Notes: generated by a model from the letters alone, not told the origin. A stretch of DNA of 47,367 nt from Parasphingopyxis sp. (GCF_028279465.1 NZ_JANQNS010000016.1:1-47367), one strand, 5' to 3'; numbered from the stretch's first letter, positions 1 through 8,911 are shown. A program made the numbers and translations.

Positions 1-136
1 CCGGTGCCGCGCCTGAGCGAAAACGAAGGTCTGACAAAGAAGCTTCCCTAACCAAATCGGTTTTTCTCTTTCCTACACTATTGCCGAAATGGCAAGTAGG
101 GGTATCGATTCCCTGCACATAAAAGAGACAGCGTCT
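1..136. other. Left edge, no gene supported
   Basis: No gene can be supported here. A short + strand reading frame enters from the left edge and stops at the TAA at 49-51, so the first 51 bases could be the tail of a gene cut by the window, but 16 codons are too few to identify. The rest is AT-richer spacer (TTTTTCTCTTTCC around 61-73) that would hold the promoter of the DUF6456 gene. Confidence 0.3.
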
Positions 137-676
137 ATGCCGAAAGCGTCCCGCAAACCCGATACCGGCCCCCGTATTCTCGCCGAACGGCCTTTGCCGC
201 AGGATGGCGTGGCGCGTCCCGATCCGGTGCGGCCGGGTGCGCCGGTGCGCAAGGGCCGGCTGGCCCGTTCGGTTACGGTCAATCTCGCGGAATCGCCGCT
301 ATCCTGGCTACGGTCGCGGGGCCATGTGACCGCGCGCCAATATGATGCGGGCGAAGCCCTGCGGCGCGATTACGAGCTTTCGCATCTATCGCCGCGCGTG
401 ACGATGCAATGGGATGCGCCGCCGACCGGCAAGGTTGCGCGCGGTGCGCCCGCGGCGCTTGATCCGGGCGAGACGCAGATTGTCGCAAAGCAGCGCTTCG
501 AACAGGCGGTCGCAGCGCTCGGCCCGGGGCTCGATGATATTGCCTGGCGTGTGCTCTGTGCCGGCGAGGGGCTCAAAACGGCAGAAGGCGAACTTGGCTG
601 GCCGGCCCGCTCAGGCAAGCTTGTGCTCGGCCTCGCGCTCGACCGGTTGGCAGACCATTACCGGCTGCCGGGCTAA
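137..676 (+). CDS. DUF6456 domain-containing protein
   Basis: A 179-residue soluble protein with a basic, proline-rich N-terminus (about residues 1-55) and a C-terminal domain of about 120 residues. The latter begins near VNLAESPLSWLRSRGH and includes PRVTMQWDAPP, the LGPGLDDIAWRVLCAGEGL segment and a final GWPARSGKLVLGLALDRLA. This matches DUF6456 proteins common in Sphingomonadales, whose function is not known. The last segment looks helix-turn-helix-like, so a DNA-binding role is possible but only inferred. The start at 137 is preferred because AAAGAGA lies just upstream; an in-frame ATG at 89 would add 16 residues. It stands alone, convergent with the PilZ gene. Confidence 0.75.
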   Translation: MPKASRKPDTGPRILAERPLPQDGVARPDPVRPGAPVRKGRLARSVTVNLAESPLSWLRSRGHVTARQYDAGEALRRDYELSHLSPRVTMQWDAPPTGKVARGAPAALDPGETQIVAKQRFEQAVAALGPGLDDIAWRVLCAGEGLKTAEGELGWPARSGKLVLGLALDRLADHYRLPG

Positions 677-735
677 TACCCTGACAGCCGGTAATGCACG
701 CCGCCCAGAGGCCTTGTCCGGGGGAACGGGAATCT

Positions 736-1383
736 CTAGCCGGCGCTGTGGGGGGCTTGGTCACCAGCGTTACGGTTGCGCGCGATGCGCACGACCCATT
801 CGGCCAGCGCGGTGAAGGGGAAGGGGTGCGAGAATTCCACACCGAAACAGTTGCGGCGCGACCATCGCACCACGCAGGTCCGTGAACCGAGCGAACCGAT
901 TGCCAGCTCGGGCGACCGGTATTTGTCGAGCGGATAGTCCAGCTCCAACAATGCGCCGCCGACCCCGATATCGCGTATCAGCGCGGGCCGCTGCCAATCC
1001 GTGTCCTTGAGCGTCGCCCGGTAATCGACCCGCGCACGCAAGGGGCGGCGCGCCATGCCGGGCGGGGCGGTAGCCAGAAACTGCTCGACATCGATCGGCG
1101 AGCGGAAAGAGGCGCCGCAACTGTCTTCATTCTGCCATTCCTTCTTCACGGGCAGTACCGTGCCGTTGGCCAGTTCGATCTTCATCTGCGCCGGAAAATC
1201 GATTGCGCCGAAGGTTCTGATCGCAAGGCCCTTTCGCGATACGTTGCGCACCACCGTCAATATTTCATGATCGTCCCAGATGAGTTTGGCGGTCCGGTAC
1301 AACAGGCGCATGCGCGGTTCGGCGCGGTTGTCGCCGCCAAATTCCGGATCGCTCCTCCTGTTCAATGCCGCCACCGTCTGCAT
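736..1383 (-). CDS. Tandem PilZ domain protein
   Basis: A 215-residue soluble protein with two PilZ-like domains in series. The first has RAEPRMR followed by the NVSRKG loop (residues about 20-55). The second has RRPLRARVDYRA and the DIGVGGALLEL loop (about 110-150). These correspond to the RxxxR and (D/N)xSxxG motifs with which PilZ domains bind cyclic di-GMP. In the second domain the Ser of the loop is replaced by Gly, so binding there is less certain. It probably acts as a c-di-GMP receptor for surface, motility or envelope functions, but nothing nearby names a partner. The start at 1383 avoids a low-complexity N-terminal extension; a longer frame opens at 1446. Confidence 0.8.
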   Translation of the reverse strand: MQTVAALNRRSDPEFGGDNRAEPRMRLLYRTAKLIWDDHEILTVVRNVSRKGLAIRTFGAIDFPAQMKIELANGTVLPVKKEWQNEDSCGASFRSPIDVEQFLATAPPGMARRPLRARVDYRATLKDTDWQRPALIRDIGVGGALLELDYPLDKYRSPELAIGSLGSRTCVVRWSRRNCFGVEFSHPFPFTALAEWVVRIARNRNAGDQAPHSAG

Positions 1384-1526
1384 CGCCTCGTTCCCGCGCG
1401 CATTGCCGTCCGACCCGTTCGGTGACCTTGCGCGCTGTGGCGGCAATTATGGGAAGGCGGGCCTATCCAAGTCTTGAATCAATTCTGGATAATTCGGGGA
1501 TTCTGCCGTGGCAAAACGGGTTTGCC

Positions 1527-3086
1527 TCAGGGAATATCGTGCGCGGCGAAGATGCCCTTCAGTTGCTCGGCTGCCTCTTTGCGCATCATCGGATGGGCTT
1601 TCACGAACCGTTCCGTCGTGAAACCGGGGTGAACTTCCTCGATGCGCCGCGCGATCCTGAGCGACACATCCCGATGTCCGGCGACATAATTGGCGCACAG
1701 CCCCGATACCATCGCGACGATGTCGGTATGCGGCAGCTCCATAATCTTGCGGCCCCATTCGGCCGCCTCTTCCAGCTTGCCGAGATGAATATGGGCGGTG
1801 GCCAGCGCCGCATAGGTGCTGTGACGGAGCGGATCGCGCGGGCTGAGCGCAAGCGCCTTCATCGCATGATCGACGGCGACATCGACCGGGCCGGTCATCG
1901 AGCGCTTCGCGGCGATCTGGCTGTGGCCCCAGGCATAGTTGGGGCAATATTCGATCGTGCGATCGAGCCACATCAGGGATTCGTCCTGCGTGTCCTCGAA
2001 CGATGTGGACCGGGCCATGGCGAGGCTCGCCGCCGGGTCGAACGGATCGCAGTCGATGGCGCGCTTGGCGCTGTCGATCATTTTCATGCGCATATCGCCG
2101 GTGTCCCGGAACAGGTGCTGGATGTTCAGCCACCAATAGGTGTGGGACAGGCCGGCATGGGCGCGCGAAAATGTCGGATCGATTGCGATGGCCTGTTCGA
2201 AAAATCGCGCTGCCGCATTCTGCCGCCGGATATCGCGCATGAAGATATGCGACATGCCGAGATGGAAAGCCTGCCAAGCCGTGAGCTGATCGGGGACTTT
2301 CAGCCGGACCCGCTGCGCCTCGTTATGCGAAATCCGCAGTTCGACCTCCGAGACGATGGCCGCGACGATATCCTGCCGGATTTCGTGGATTGCGCCCATG
2401 CTGCCCGCGAAACGCTCGGCCCAGACGATGCTGTCGTCGCGGGTGTCGGCCAGTTCGGCCGTCACGAACAGTTTATCGCCGGCGATCTCAATCGTGCCGG
2501 AAAGGCAATATTGGACCGACAATGCGCGGCGGACCTCCGACAGGCTCGTCGCGCCGGCGGGGAACTGGAAACTCGAACCTCTCGCGATCACATGGAGCAT
2601 GCGAAGACGCGAGAGCGCGGTGATGATCTCGTCGGGTAGCGCCTCGCTGAGCGCGCCGCGCGGATCGGACGTATCCAGAACGGTAAAGGGCAGAACCGCT
2701 ATCGACGGGCGGCTGCCGATGCGATCGGCCGGCGTATCGGGCGCTTCCGCGGTGGCGCGCGCGACGCTTGCGGGCCGGGGCCGCGACGTATTGGCGAGCA
2801 GCCGGAAGCCCTGGCCATGCACCGTGCCGATGACGCGATAGGGCCTTTCGGTATCGCCGAGCGCCTTGCGCAGCGCCTTGATCTGGCTCGACAGCGCCGA
2901 GTCCGAAACGGCGCGCCCATCCCATACTTCGTCGAATATCCGTTGCTTCGTCAGCAGCCGGCCCTCGGCCGAAACCAGCAAATCGAGCAGCCGCATCGCG
3001 CGCGGTTGCAGCCGGACGACCTCGCCCCGGCGCAGCAGTTCGAACCGTTCCCGGTCGAGCGTGAATTCCGCGAATTGATACGACAT
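1527..3086 (-). CDS. CadC-like winged-helix regulator with TolB-like and TPR regions
   Basis: A 519-residue protein. Residues about 1-100 are an OmpR/PhoB-type winged helix (FTLDRERFELLRRGEVVRL, then ISxxSALSSQIKALRKALGD-like helices and the wing VIGTVHGQGFRL). The middle (about 130-270) is the TolB/FlgO-like segment seen in COG5616 regulators (SIAVLPF, LPDEIITALSR, YCLSGTIEIAGDKLFVTAEL). The C-terminal 250 residues are TPR-like helices (AARFFEQAIAIDPTFSRAHAGLS). No response-regulator receiver domain and no convincing membrane helix are present, so the signal is unknown. Such proteins are transcription regulators whose TPR part probably binds a partner. The start at 3086 gives MSYQFAEFTLDRE, the usual beginning of the wing-helix domain. 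Target genes cannot be inferred. Confidence 0.85.
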   Translation of the reverse strand: MSYQFAEFTLDRERFELLRRGEVVRLQPRAMRLLDLLVSAEGRLLTKQRIFDEVWDGRAVSDSALSSQIKALRKALGDTERPYRVIGTVHGQGFRLLANTSRPRPASVARATAEAPDTPADRIGSRPSIAVLPFTVLDTSDPRGALSEALPDEIITALSRLRMLHVIARGSSFQFPAGATSLSEVRRALSVQYCLSGTIEIAGDKLFVTAELADTRDDSIVWAERFAGSMGAIHEIRQDIVAAIVSEVELRISHNEAQRVRLKVPDQLTAWQAFHLGMSHIFMRDIRRQNAAARFFEQAIAIDPTFSRAHAGLSHTYWWLNIQHLFRDTGDMRMKMIDSAKRAIDCDPFDPAASLAMARSTSFEDTQDESLMWLDRTIEYCPNYAWGHSQIAAKRSMTGPVDVAVDHAMKALALSPRDPLRHSTYAALATAHIHLGKLEEAAEWGRKIMELPHTDIVAMVSGLCANYVAGHRDVSLRIARRIEEVHPGFTTERFVKAHPMMRKEAAEQLKGIFAAHDIP

Positions 3087-3255
3087 ATGCGACCTATCCC
3101 GTGCGCCCATTGTCCTGAAAGCCAAGGGCTTTGTCCATGCGCGAGGCCATAGCCTTGTTCATAATTGCGCGATTTTCACGGCGTCTGGGTACGCGACTTG
3201 TCAGCTAGGCCGCGCAGTGACTAGGGTGCGCGGCACAGATAGAGGGGCAGGCATT

Positions 3256-3615
3256 ATGGATAATCAGGAACCGCGGCCGCAGGTGCAGCCGGTGCAGAGC
3301 GGCGACAGCAACGGGATGGCGATTGCCGCGATGATCATCGGGCTGTGCGCGGTGCTGCTCGCGCTGATCCCGATCATCGGGTTTATCTCATGGATATTGG
3401 CGCCGCTGGCGATCGTCTTCGGTATCATCGGCAAGAACAAGCCGACGGGCGGCGGATTTGCCTGGACCGGCATCATCAGCGGCGCGCTCGCGCTTGCCAT
3501 ATGTGTCGCCTGGCTACTCGCCTGGTGGGGGCTGGTGAGCTTCGGCGAAACCATTGCGCGGGATTATGAGGAGCAGATCCGCGCGGAGCAGAGTTTCGGC
3601 GACAACTCCAAATAG
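3256..3615 (+). CDS. Small DUF4190-like membrane protein
   Basis: A 119-residue protein with a short polar, proline-rich N-terminus (about residues 1-20) followed by two hydrophobic blocks: roughly 22-55 (MAIAAMIIGLCAVLLALIPI through IVFGIIG) and 70-95 (TGIISGALALAICVAWLLAWW). The spacing, with a GKNKPTGGG turn between the helices, resembles DUF4190 membrane proteins, whose role is not established. It is likely inner-membrane with a charged cytoplasmic tail (DYEEQIRAEQ). The start at 3256 sits after GGGGCAGG; an earlier GTG at 3217 is less attractive. A strong hairpin follows, so it is probably transcribed alone. Confidence 0.7.
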   Translation: MDNQEPRPQVQPVQSGDSNGMAIAAMIIGLCAVLLALIPIIGFISWILAPLAIVFGIIGKNKPTGGGFAWTGIISGALALAICVAWLLAWWGLVSFGETIARDYEEQIRAEQSFGDNSK

Positions 3616-3638
3616 GAGAGCCGCCGTAGAGCAGATTT

Positions 3639-3659
3639 GCACCGGCCCGGTGCGCTTTT
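3639..3659 (+). terminator. Rho-independent terminator after the DUF4190-like gene
   Basis: A 7-bp perfect stem GCACCGG/CCGGTGC with a single-base loop in the sequence, in practice probably opening to a tetraloop, is followed by GCTTTT. It lies 24 bases after the stop codon of the small membrane protein and before the GST gene. Confidence 0.7.
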
Positions 3660-3729
3660 CATGCGTTGCAATCTGCAACTGATCTGATAGCTTTGGATTC
3701 AACCCACCGCTTCATCAGGAGTTTCTCGC

Positions 3730-4368
3730 ATGATCATCTACGGCGCTTCGCTTTCGCCCTTTGTCCGCAAAACCGTCGCTTTCGCCAATGAAAAGAGCGT
3801 CGAATTCGAGCATCGCGACAGGATGCCCGGCGCCGACGATCCGGAATTCCGCGAATGTTCGCCTTTCGGCAAGATTCCGGGCCTGCGCGATGGAGACTAT
3901 TGCCTCAGCGATTCCACGGCCATCGCCCACTATCTCGAAGCCAAAAACCCGGACCCCGCGCTGATCCCCGCTGAGGCCGAAGCGCGCGGAAAAGTGATGT
4001 GGTTCGACGAGTTCGCCGATACGATCTTCGTGGCGGTTGGCGGGGTGATCTTCTTCAATCGTGTGGTCGCCACCTTCATGGGGCAGGAGCCGGACGAGGC
4101 GGCGGCGGTGACCGCGGAAACCGAAACGCTCCCGCCGATCCTCGCCTTTATCGAAAAAACGCTGGCGGACGGACGGGAGTGGCTCGTCGGCGACAACCTC
4201 ACACTGGCCGATATCGCTGTCGCGGCGCCGTTCAAAAATCTCGATTACGGCCGGGCGGCCGTCGATTGGGATGCCTATCCGAAGACGCAGGCCTTCAAGG
4301 ACCGTGTGCTGGGTCGCGACAGCTTTGCCGAGCTGCTGGCGAAGGATGCGGCGATGGTAGGCGGCTAG
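3730..4368 (+). CDS. Glutathione S-transferase family protein
   Basis: A 212-residue cytosolic protein with the two-domain GST fold. The N-terminal thioredoxin-like domain (about 1-78) has SLSPFVRK at residues 7-14, where the catalytic Ser/Cys normally sits, then the cis-Pro region FGKIPGL and the glutathione-binding SDSTAIAHYLE. The C-terminal helical domain (about 90-205) has LVGDNLTLADIAVAAPF, the N-capping box typical of GSTs. It would conjugate or reduce electrophiles using glutathione; the substrate is unknown. AGGAG at 3717-3721 supports the ATG at 3730. Its stop lies only 11 bases from the end of the convergent unknown gene. Confidence 0.9.
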   Translation: MIIYGASLSPFVRKTVAFANEKSVEFEHRDRMPGADDPEFRECSPFGKIPGLRDGDYCLSDSTAIAHYLEAKNPDPALIPAEAEARGKVMWFDEFADTIFVAVGGVIFFNRVVATFMGQEPDEAAAVTAETETLPPILAFIEKTLADGREWLVGDNLTLADIAVAAPFKNLDYGRAAVDWDAYPKTQAFKDRVLGRDSFAELLAKDAAMVGG

Positions 4369-4379
4369 AGGCCGGCCGA

Positions 4380-5930
4380 TCAATCGTGCACGTAACTCGC
4401 ACCGATCCAAAAGTTCATGTGGTCGATATGTTTATCGATATTGGCTTGATCCAAACCGAGCAGTCCCTCGAGTGTGGGCCTCATGACCTTACCAATTGTG
4501 TGATCTGCGATCTTCTCGGCCGTTGCCATGCCGACGCCGCCTAATGCAGTTGTGAGCGCTGTGTTGATTGCGGCTTCGGGCATCCCCATGCTAGCAAGAA
4601 ACAATGTGGGAGTTACGCTGACCACAGCGGCAGGAGCGGCCTTTTGAACTGCAAAACCCGCAATGGCGTTTTTTGGCGTCCATTCGTTGGCCTGTTGTTT
4701 TAGCCTTAGAAATATTTTTCCGAGCTTGTTTTCGACAGCGTAGTCGGGGAGGTCGGCCAGTACAGTATCGATGTGCTGATCCATCGCGTCCTGAACGGCA
4801 GCTTGTCGACCCTTACGCGCATCGCGAACCTCGCGGGTGAACCGGACGATGTCGGTATCTTTGTGTTCTTCGGCCGATGCGAGCGACCTTTGTTCGTTGT
4901 CCAGCGCCTGTTTGATTTTGCTGTTCATACGCCGAAGACTGTTCTGAAAGGGCGATGAGGCAACGATTTCCCAAATGCGATCCCAGTCGACCTTGTTGGT
5001 GGCACCACTCAGGCCTGCACTTCCTTGCTCTCCGGTTTCCACGGCCTTTACGAGGCCATCACTGGCGAAACCAAGCGTGAGGCCGACCGGATATTTGTCT
5101 TGCTCGATTTCCTGCAAGAAGAGCGAGGGGACGTGCACGCCGTAACGCGTGATGAATTCTTGGTTGAGAGAGTAATCGAGCCATATCCGGGCTAGATCCC
5201 ACGTATCACCGAAGCGCACCCGATTTTCATTTTTGTACCACGTTCCACGTAATCCAAGGCCTTGCGAAGTCTTCTCGATAGCTTCCAGCCCCTCGCTCAA
5301 CTCTTTGTGCGACGCAAGATCGCCGAATTGCGCGCCCGTTCGTTCCAAGAACGCACGTAGCGGAAGGGCCAAGCCCTCCCGTTTTGAGCTATAGGGCCTA
5401 TGGATATTACCATGGGTGACAGTGAGGGAGCAGTCGTTTCCTTCCCCAAATTCCCTGGCGATACGATTGAAGAAAAGGCCAGGGCCTCCATGCTGTTCGA
5501 TCAGAAAAAATTTCCGTTCGAGATATGCTTTGGACATAAAAGCGAGCAGTTGATCGTTGGTCACTCCCTGCTGTTTGGCGATGTCGCCCAGGACAACGAG
5601 GTTGGTTTCCGGGTCAAGGAACCGGTCGACATAATCGCGGACGAAGTCATCATAGTTTTGAAACTGATGATCGAGCCCCAATGAAAAAGGTCTGTAGGAA
5701 CTTAGAGAATAGAGCTTTTCCCTACTAGCTTCCAAAGCCGTGATAACTTCGCTGAAAATTATCTGAAACCCGGGAGAATCGGCGATGAAACCCGCGGGTA
5801 CAACGATTTTGCGTCCGAAAATGACCGCCATAAGGACGTCAGTGCGCGCCTGTGAAATATCGAAAGCCCGATCGAGTTCATCGTCCTCTTGGTATCGAGC
5901 TGCATCCAGGCTTTGGAGCAAGGTGCGCAT
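4380..5930 (-). CDS. Unrecognised 516-residue protein, low GC, probably acquired
   Basis: I do not recognise this family. The protein has an N-terminal segment rich in hydrophobic strands (DVLMAVIFGRKIVVPAGF, about 30-50) and a mixed alpha/beta middle. A charged, probably coiled-coil stretch follows (about 340-410, many K/E/R/D). The C-terminal part (about 430-495) is Ala/Gly-rich and hydrophobic (FAVQKAAPAAVVSVTPTLFL, then TTALGGVGMATAEKIADH) and could insert into or lie on a membrane. Base composition is near 50% GC with non-biased codons, clearly unlike its neighbours. It sits alone between GST and the flavoprotein. The start is uncertain: ATG 5930 is used, but GTG 5957 and TTG 6032 are in frame, the last preceded by GGGG. 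A defence or effector role is a guess from shape and composition only. Confidence 0.6.
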   Translation of the reverse strand: MRTLLQSLDAARYQEDDELDRAFDISQARTDVLMAVIFGRKIVVPAGFIADSPGFQIIFSEVITALEASREKLYSLSSYRPFSLGLDHQFQNYDDFVRDYVDRFLDPETNLVVLGDIAKQQGVTNDQLLAFMSKAYLERKFFLIEQHGGPGLFFNRIAREFGEGNDCSLTVTHGNIHRPYSSKREGLALPLRAFLERTGAQFGDLASHKELSEGLEAIEKTSQGLGLRGTWYKNENRVRFGDTWDLARIWLDYSLNQEFITRYGVHVPSLFLQEIEQDKYPVGLTLGFASDGLVKAVETGEQGSAGLSGATNKVDWDRIWEIVASSPFQNSLRRMNSKIKQALDNEQRSLASAEEHKDTDIVRFTREVRDARKGRQAAVQDAMDQHIDTVLADLPDYAVENKLGKIFLRLKQQANEWTPKNAIAGFAVQKAAPAAVVSVTPTLFLASMGMPEAAINTALTTALGGVGMATAEKIADHTIGKVMRPTLEGLLGLDQANIDKHIDHMNFWIGASYVHD

Positions 5931-6070
5931 TTCAGGTATTTCGACACGTCTTGACACAATAGGGTGTGAGTGCCTTGCGCGGCATCTGCATGCAAGTTGA
6001 AGATGTTCCGAAATCAGTGAAACTCGGTCCAATCTCGACCCCGTAACAGTTCGTACCTACATATTCGCTC

Positions 6071-7801
6071 ATGACCGATACAGCCCGCACCGCCACGCCC
6101 ACCGCCGCCGCCTTCGACATTCAAGCCGGGAGCGCGCAGGACCCCTATAACCGGGAACATCAGATCTTCCCGAAGCTGTCCGCGAACCAGCTCGAACGCG
6201 CGCTGGCCTATGGCCGCGAAGAGGCGCCGGAGGCGGGCAGCTATCTGTTCGAGCGGGGGCAGCGCGGCGTCGATTTCTTCATCTGCCTCGAAGGCGCGAT
6301 CGAGATTGTCGCGCATAAGGACCAGGCGGACGCGGATGACAATACCGAGGAAGTGATCACCGTTCACGGGCCAAGCCAGTTTACCGGCGAGCTCGATCTG
6401 TTCAACGACCGGAAGATTCTCGTCGACGGCCGGGTGCGCCCGGGCACGCGGGTTATCCGCGTGACGCGCGAAGATTTCCCGCAACTGGTCTCGGCTGAAA
6501 CCGATATCGGCGAGCTTGTGATGCGCGCCTTCATCCTCCGGCGCACGGGCTTTCTCGTGCATGATCAGGCGGGCGCGACCTTGGCGGGTCCGAAAAATGA
6601 CGGCGATGCGCTGCGCATCACGCGCTTCCTGCGCCGCAACGGCTATCCGCTGCGGGTGGTCGACACGGACGATCCAGACCAGGCCGAGGCGTTCTTCGCC
6701 GATCATCCCACGGCGCGCGACAAGCTGCCGGTGCTGATCCATACCGGCAATGCCTGCCTCTCCAATCCCAGCAATCACGAAGTCGCGAATGCGCTGGGCC
6801 TGACGGAGGATCTCGATCCCGATCATATCTATGACGTTGCCGTTGTCGGCGCCGGACCGGCCGGGCTCGCTGCGGCGACCTATGCGGCGTCGGAAGGCCT
6901 GGATACGGTCGTGATCGAACAGGAGGCGCCCGGCGGGCAGGCGGGCACGTCCTCGAAAATCGAGAACTATCTCGGCTTTCCGACCGGCATTTCCGGGCAG
7001 GCATTGGCCGGGCGGGCCTGGATTCAGGCGCAGAAGTTCGGCGCGCGTTTTGCGATCTCGCGGGCGATTGTCGACATGGATTGCGATAACCGGCCTTATG
7101 CGCTGCAGCTCGAATGCGGACAGCGGATCGTGACACGGTCGGTCATCATTGCTTCGGGCGCGCGCTATCGTCAGCTCAGCCTCGACAATTACGACAAATA
7201 TGAGGGGCAGGGGATTCATTACGCCGCCACGGCCATCGAAGCCCGGCTGTGCCATGACAAGGAGGTGATCGTGGTCGGCGGCGGGAATTCGGCCGGGCAG
7301 GCGGCGATCTTCCTCTCGCACCATGCCCGCCATGTCCATATTCTCGTGCGGAGCAAGAATCTCGCGGCGAGCATGTCCGACTATCTGATCCAGCGGATCG
7401 ACTCTTCCGCACGCATCACGCTGCACACCGAAACGGAGATTACCGAACTGCACGGCGATCCGCTGCTCGACCAGGTGACCTGGCACGACAAGGCGAACGG
7501 CAAGAGCGAAACGCGCGACATCGGCAATATTTTCGTGATGATCGGCGCGGTGCCGAACAGTGATTGGCTCGAAGGCTGTCTCGACCGCGATGGCAAAGGC
7601 TTTGTGCAGACTGGGGAGGATTGTCAGGGCAATGCCACGACATCGCCCTATGCGACGAGCCGGCCCGGCATCTATGCGGTCGGCGATGTCCGCGCGGGTT
7701 CGGTCAAGCGCGTGGCGTCGGGCGTCGGCGAAGGCTCGGTCGTCATCGCCAGCGTCCATCAATATCTGGCGGAGGAAGCCAGCCGGGCGCAGCCGGCCTA
7801 G
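6071..7801 (+). CDS. cNMP-binding domain / thioredoxin-reductase-like FAD oxidoreductase
   Basis: A 576-residue fusion. Residues about 35-155 form a Crp-type cyclic-nucleotide-binding fold (YLFERGQRGVDFFICLEGAIE, FTGELDLF). About 160-245 is a glutaredoxin/thioredoxin-like linker without CxxC. About 253-570 is a class II pyridine nucleotide-disulfide oxidoreductase with the FAD motif GAGPAG (260-265), the NAD(P)H motif VVGGGNSAG (401-409) and the second FAD motif GIYAVGDVR. At the position of the thioredoxin-reductase CATC the sequence is AATA (about 385-388), so it cannot reduce thioredoxin in the usual way. As I recall, fused homologues share this loss. A flavin oxidoreductase gated by a small ligand or by oligomerisation is plausible. 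The last four bases overlap the convergent hydrolase gene. Confidence 0.85.
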   Translation: MTDTARTATPTAAAFDIQAGSAQDPYNREHQIFPKLSANQLERALAYGREEAPEAGSYLFERGQRGVDFFICLEGAIEIVAHKDQADADDNTEEVITVHGPSQFTGELDLFNDRKILVDGRVRPGTRVIRVTREDFPQLVSAETDIGELVMRAFILRRTGFLVHDQAGATLAGPKNDGDALRITRFLRRNGYPLRVVDTDDPDQAEAFFADHPTARDKLPVLIHTGNACLSNPSNHEVANALGLTEDLDPDHIYDVAVVGAGPAGLAAATYAASEGLDTVVIEQEAPGGQAGTSSKIENYLGFPTGISGQALAGRAWIQAQKFGARFAISRAIVDMDCDNRPYALQLECGQRIVTRSVIIASGARYRQLSLDNYDKYEGQGIHYAATAIEARLCHDKEVIVVGGGNSAGQAAIFLSHHARHVHILVRSKNLAASMSDYLIQRIDSSARITLHTETEITELHGDPLLDQVTWHDKANGKSETRDIGNIFVMIGAVPNSDWLEGCLDRDGKGFVQTGEDCQGNATTSPYATSRPGIYAVGDVRAGSVKRVASGVGEGSVVIASVHQYLAEEASRAQPA

Positions 7802-8436
7802 CTACGATCCCCAACTGGGACCGGCGCAAATGCGGCGGAGCGCAACAGATCGGCTGGAAACACGATGTCGCGGATCATTGCCGCGCGGCTCGCATCGGGC
7901 GGCGCGAGTGTGATCGCCGCGCCGGCGCTGTGGAAAGCGTCCAGTACGAGCTCGGTGCAATAGAGCGCGCTATCGTCGTCAGTATCGAACTCTTCATCAA
8001 ACGGAATGCGCCGCGCGGCGAATGCGCGGGCGGCCGTCACGGTCGAGATACGTTCTGCCGCGGTGAGGTCTGACGGTCGGTAGAAAACGATATCGCTGGC
8101 GAGCCCCGGATCGTTGAAGATGGCCAGCGGCACGCGCTCCACATAACCGCGCCCGCCATCTTCGGGCGGCGCGGCATGGATCACGAAGATCGCGCCGTCC
8201 GCCGTCCGCTCGATCAGACCGACATGGGAAAAGCGGGCGAAAGAGCCAGCCCGCACGGCGTCCGCCTCCCAGCCGCGGCCGGCGCGGAATACGAGATCGC
8301 CCGAGCGTAGCCGGTCCGTGTCAATCTCAGCGGTGGCGATCCGCTGCGTGCGGTCCAGCGAGCTGGCCGGCACCGTCGCCAGTGCCGCCAGCATCGCGGC
8401 GATGGCCAGCCATATCGCGGCTGGCCGGCCGGTCAT
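7798..8436 (-). CDS. YiiX-like permuted NlpC/P60 (papain-like) hydrolase
   Basis: A 212-residue protein with an N-terminal hydrophobic signal (AAIWLAIAAMLAALATVPAS), so probably exported to the periplasm. It then carries the permuted papain-like arrangement seen in YiiX/YebB proteins: LRSGDLVFRAG, then the histidine motif FSHVGLIE, and a later cysteine motif ALYCTELVLDAF. In this family the His precedes the Cys, giving a permuted catalytic pair. Substrates are not established; cell-wall peptide or lipid-linked amide bonds are the usual guess. It overlaps the preceding lipoprotein gene by four bases (ATGA), so the two are translationally coupled. Confidence 0.8.
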   Translation of the reverse strand: MTGRPAAIWLAIAAMLAALATVPASSLDRTQRIATAEIDTDRLRSGDLVFRAGRGWEADAVRAGSFARFSHVGLIERTADGAIFVIHAAPPEDGGRGYVERVPLAIFNDPGLASDIVFYRPSDLTAAERISTVTAARAFAARRIPFDEEFDTDDDSALYCTELVLDAFHSAGAAITLAPPDASRAAMIRDIVFPADLLRSAAFAPVPVGDRS

Positions 8437-8816
8437 TCCATCTCGACCGAGATATACCAGACGCCGTCCACGCGGGTCAGCGTCGCTTCATCCTCTTCGC
8501 TGGTGCCGTCGCCGAAATTCGATTGATAGCGCACGGTGGCCGTATCGCCTTCGACTTCCTCGGACAGAATCTCGATACCGTCGAACCCGCCGCGCCGATT
8601 GGCTTCCTGCGACGCGAGCGAGACGATCATGCCCATTTTCGGGCGGAACATTTCGCGCGCATCGGGCTCGATATGCTCGATAACGGCTTCTTCATTGCCC
8701 TCGGCAATCGCCGTCTGAAACGCCTCGACCGTCGCGCCGGGCCCGGAATTGCCACCCGAACAAGCTGCCGCGAAGACGAGCAAAAGCGGCGCCAGAAATG
8801 CAAGAATACGATTCAT
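8433..8816 (-). CDS. DUF4878-like lipoprotein
   Basis: A 127-residue lipoprotein. The signal peptide ends in the lipobox LVFAAAC, with Cys19 followed by SGGNSGPGATVEAF. The mature part has the DUF4878/NTF2-like pattern: a helix starting at the lipid end (TVEAFQTAIAEGNEEAVIEH), then strands DTATVRYQSNF and a closing DGVWYISVEM, which resembles the usual DGKWKI ending. These small cone-shaped domains often bind small ligands or partner proteins; no reaction is known. It is the first gene of a two-gene unit with the YiiX-like hydrolase and may assist that enzyme in the periplasm. This is inferred from the ATGA overlap only. Confidence 0.75.
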   Translation of the reverse strand: MNRILAFLAPLLLVFAAACSGGNSGPGATVEAFQTAIAEGNEEAVIEHIEPDAREMFRPKMGMIVSLASQEANRRGGFDGIEILSEEVEGDTATVRYQSNFGDGTSEEDEATLTRVDGVWYISVEME

Positions 8817-8911
8817 GACAGAATTCTCCCCCTGAAATGCGAAAACGCACGATGCGGGGCGAAACCTATCTTGGCGCCGGCCCGCTGTCCATGCAGCCCG
8901 TGCGCAATGGA

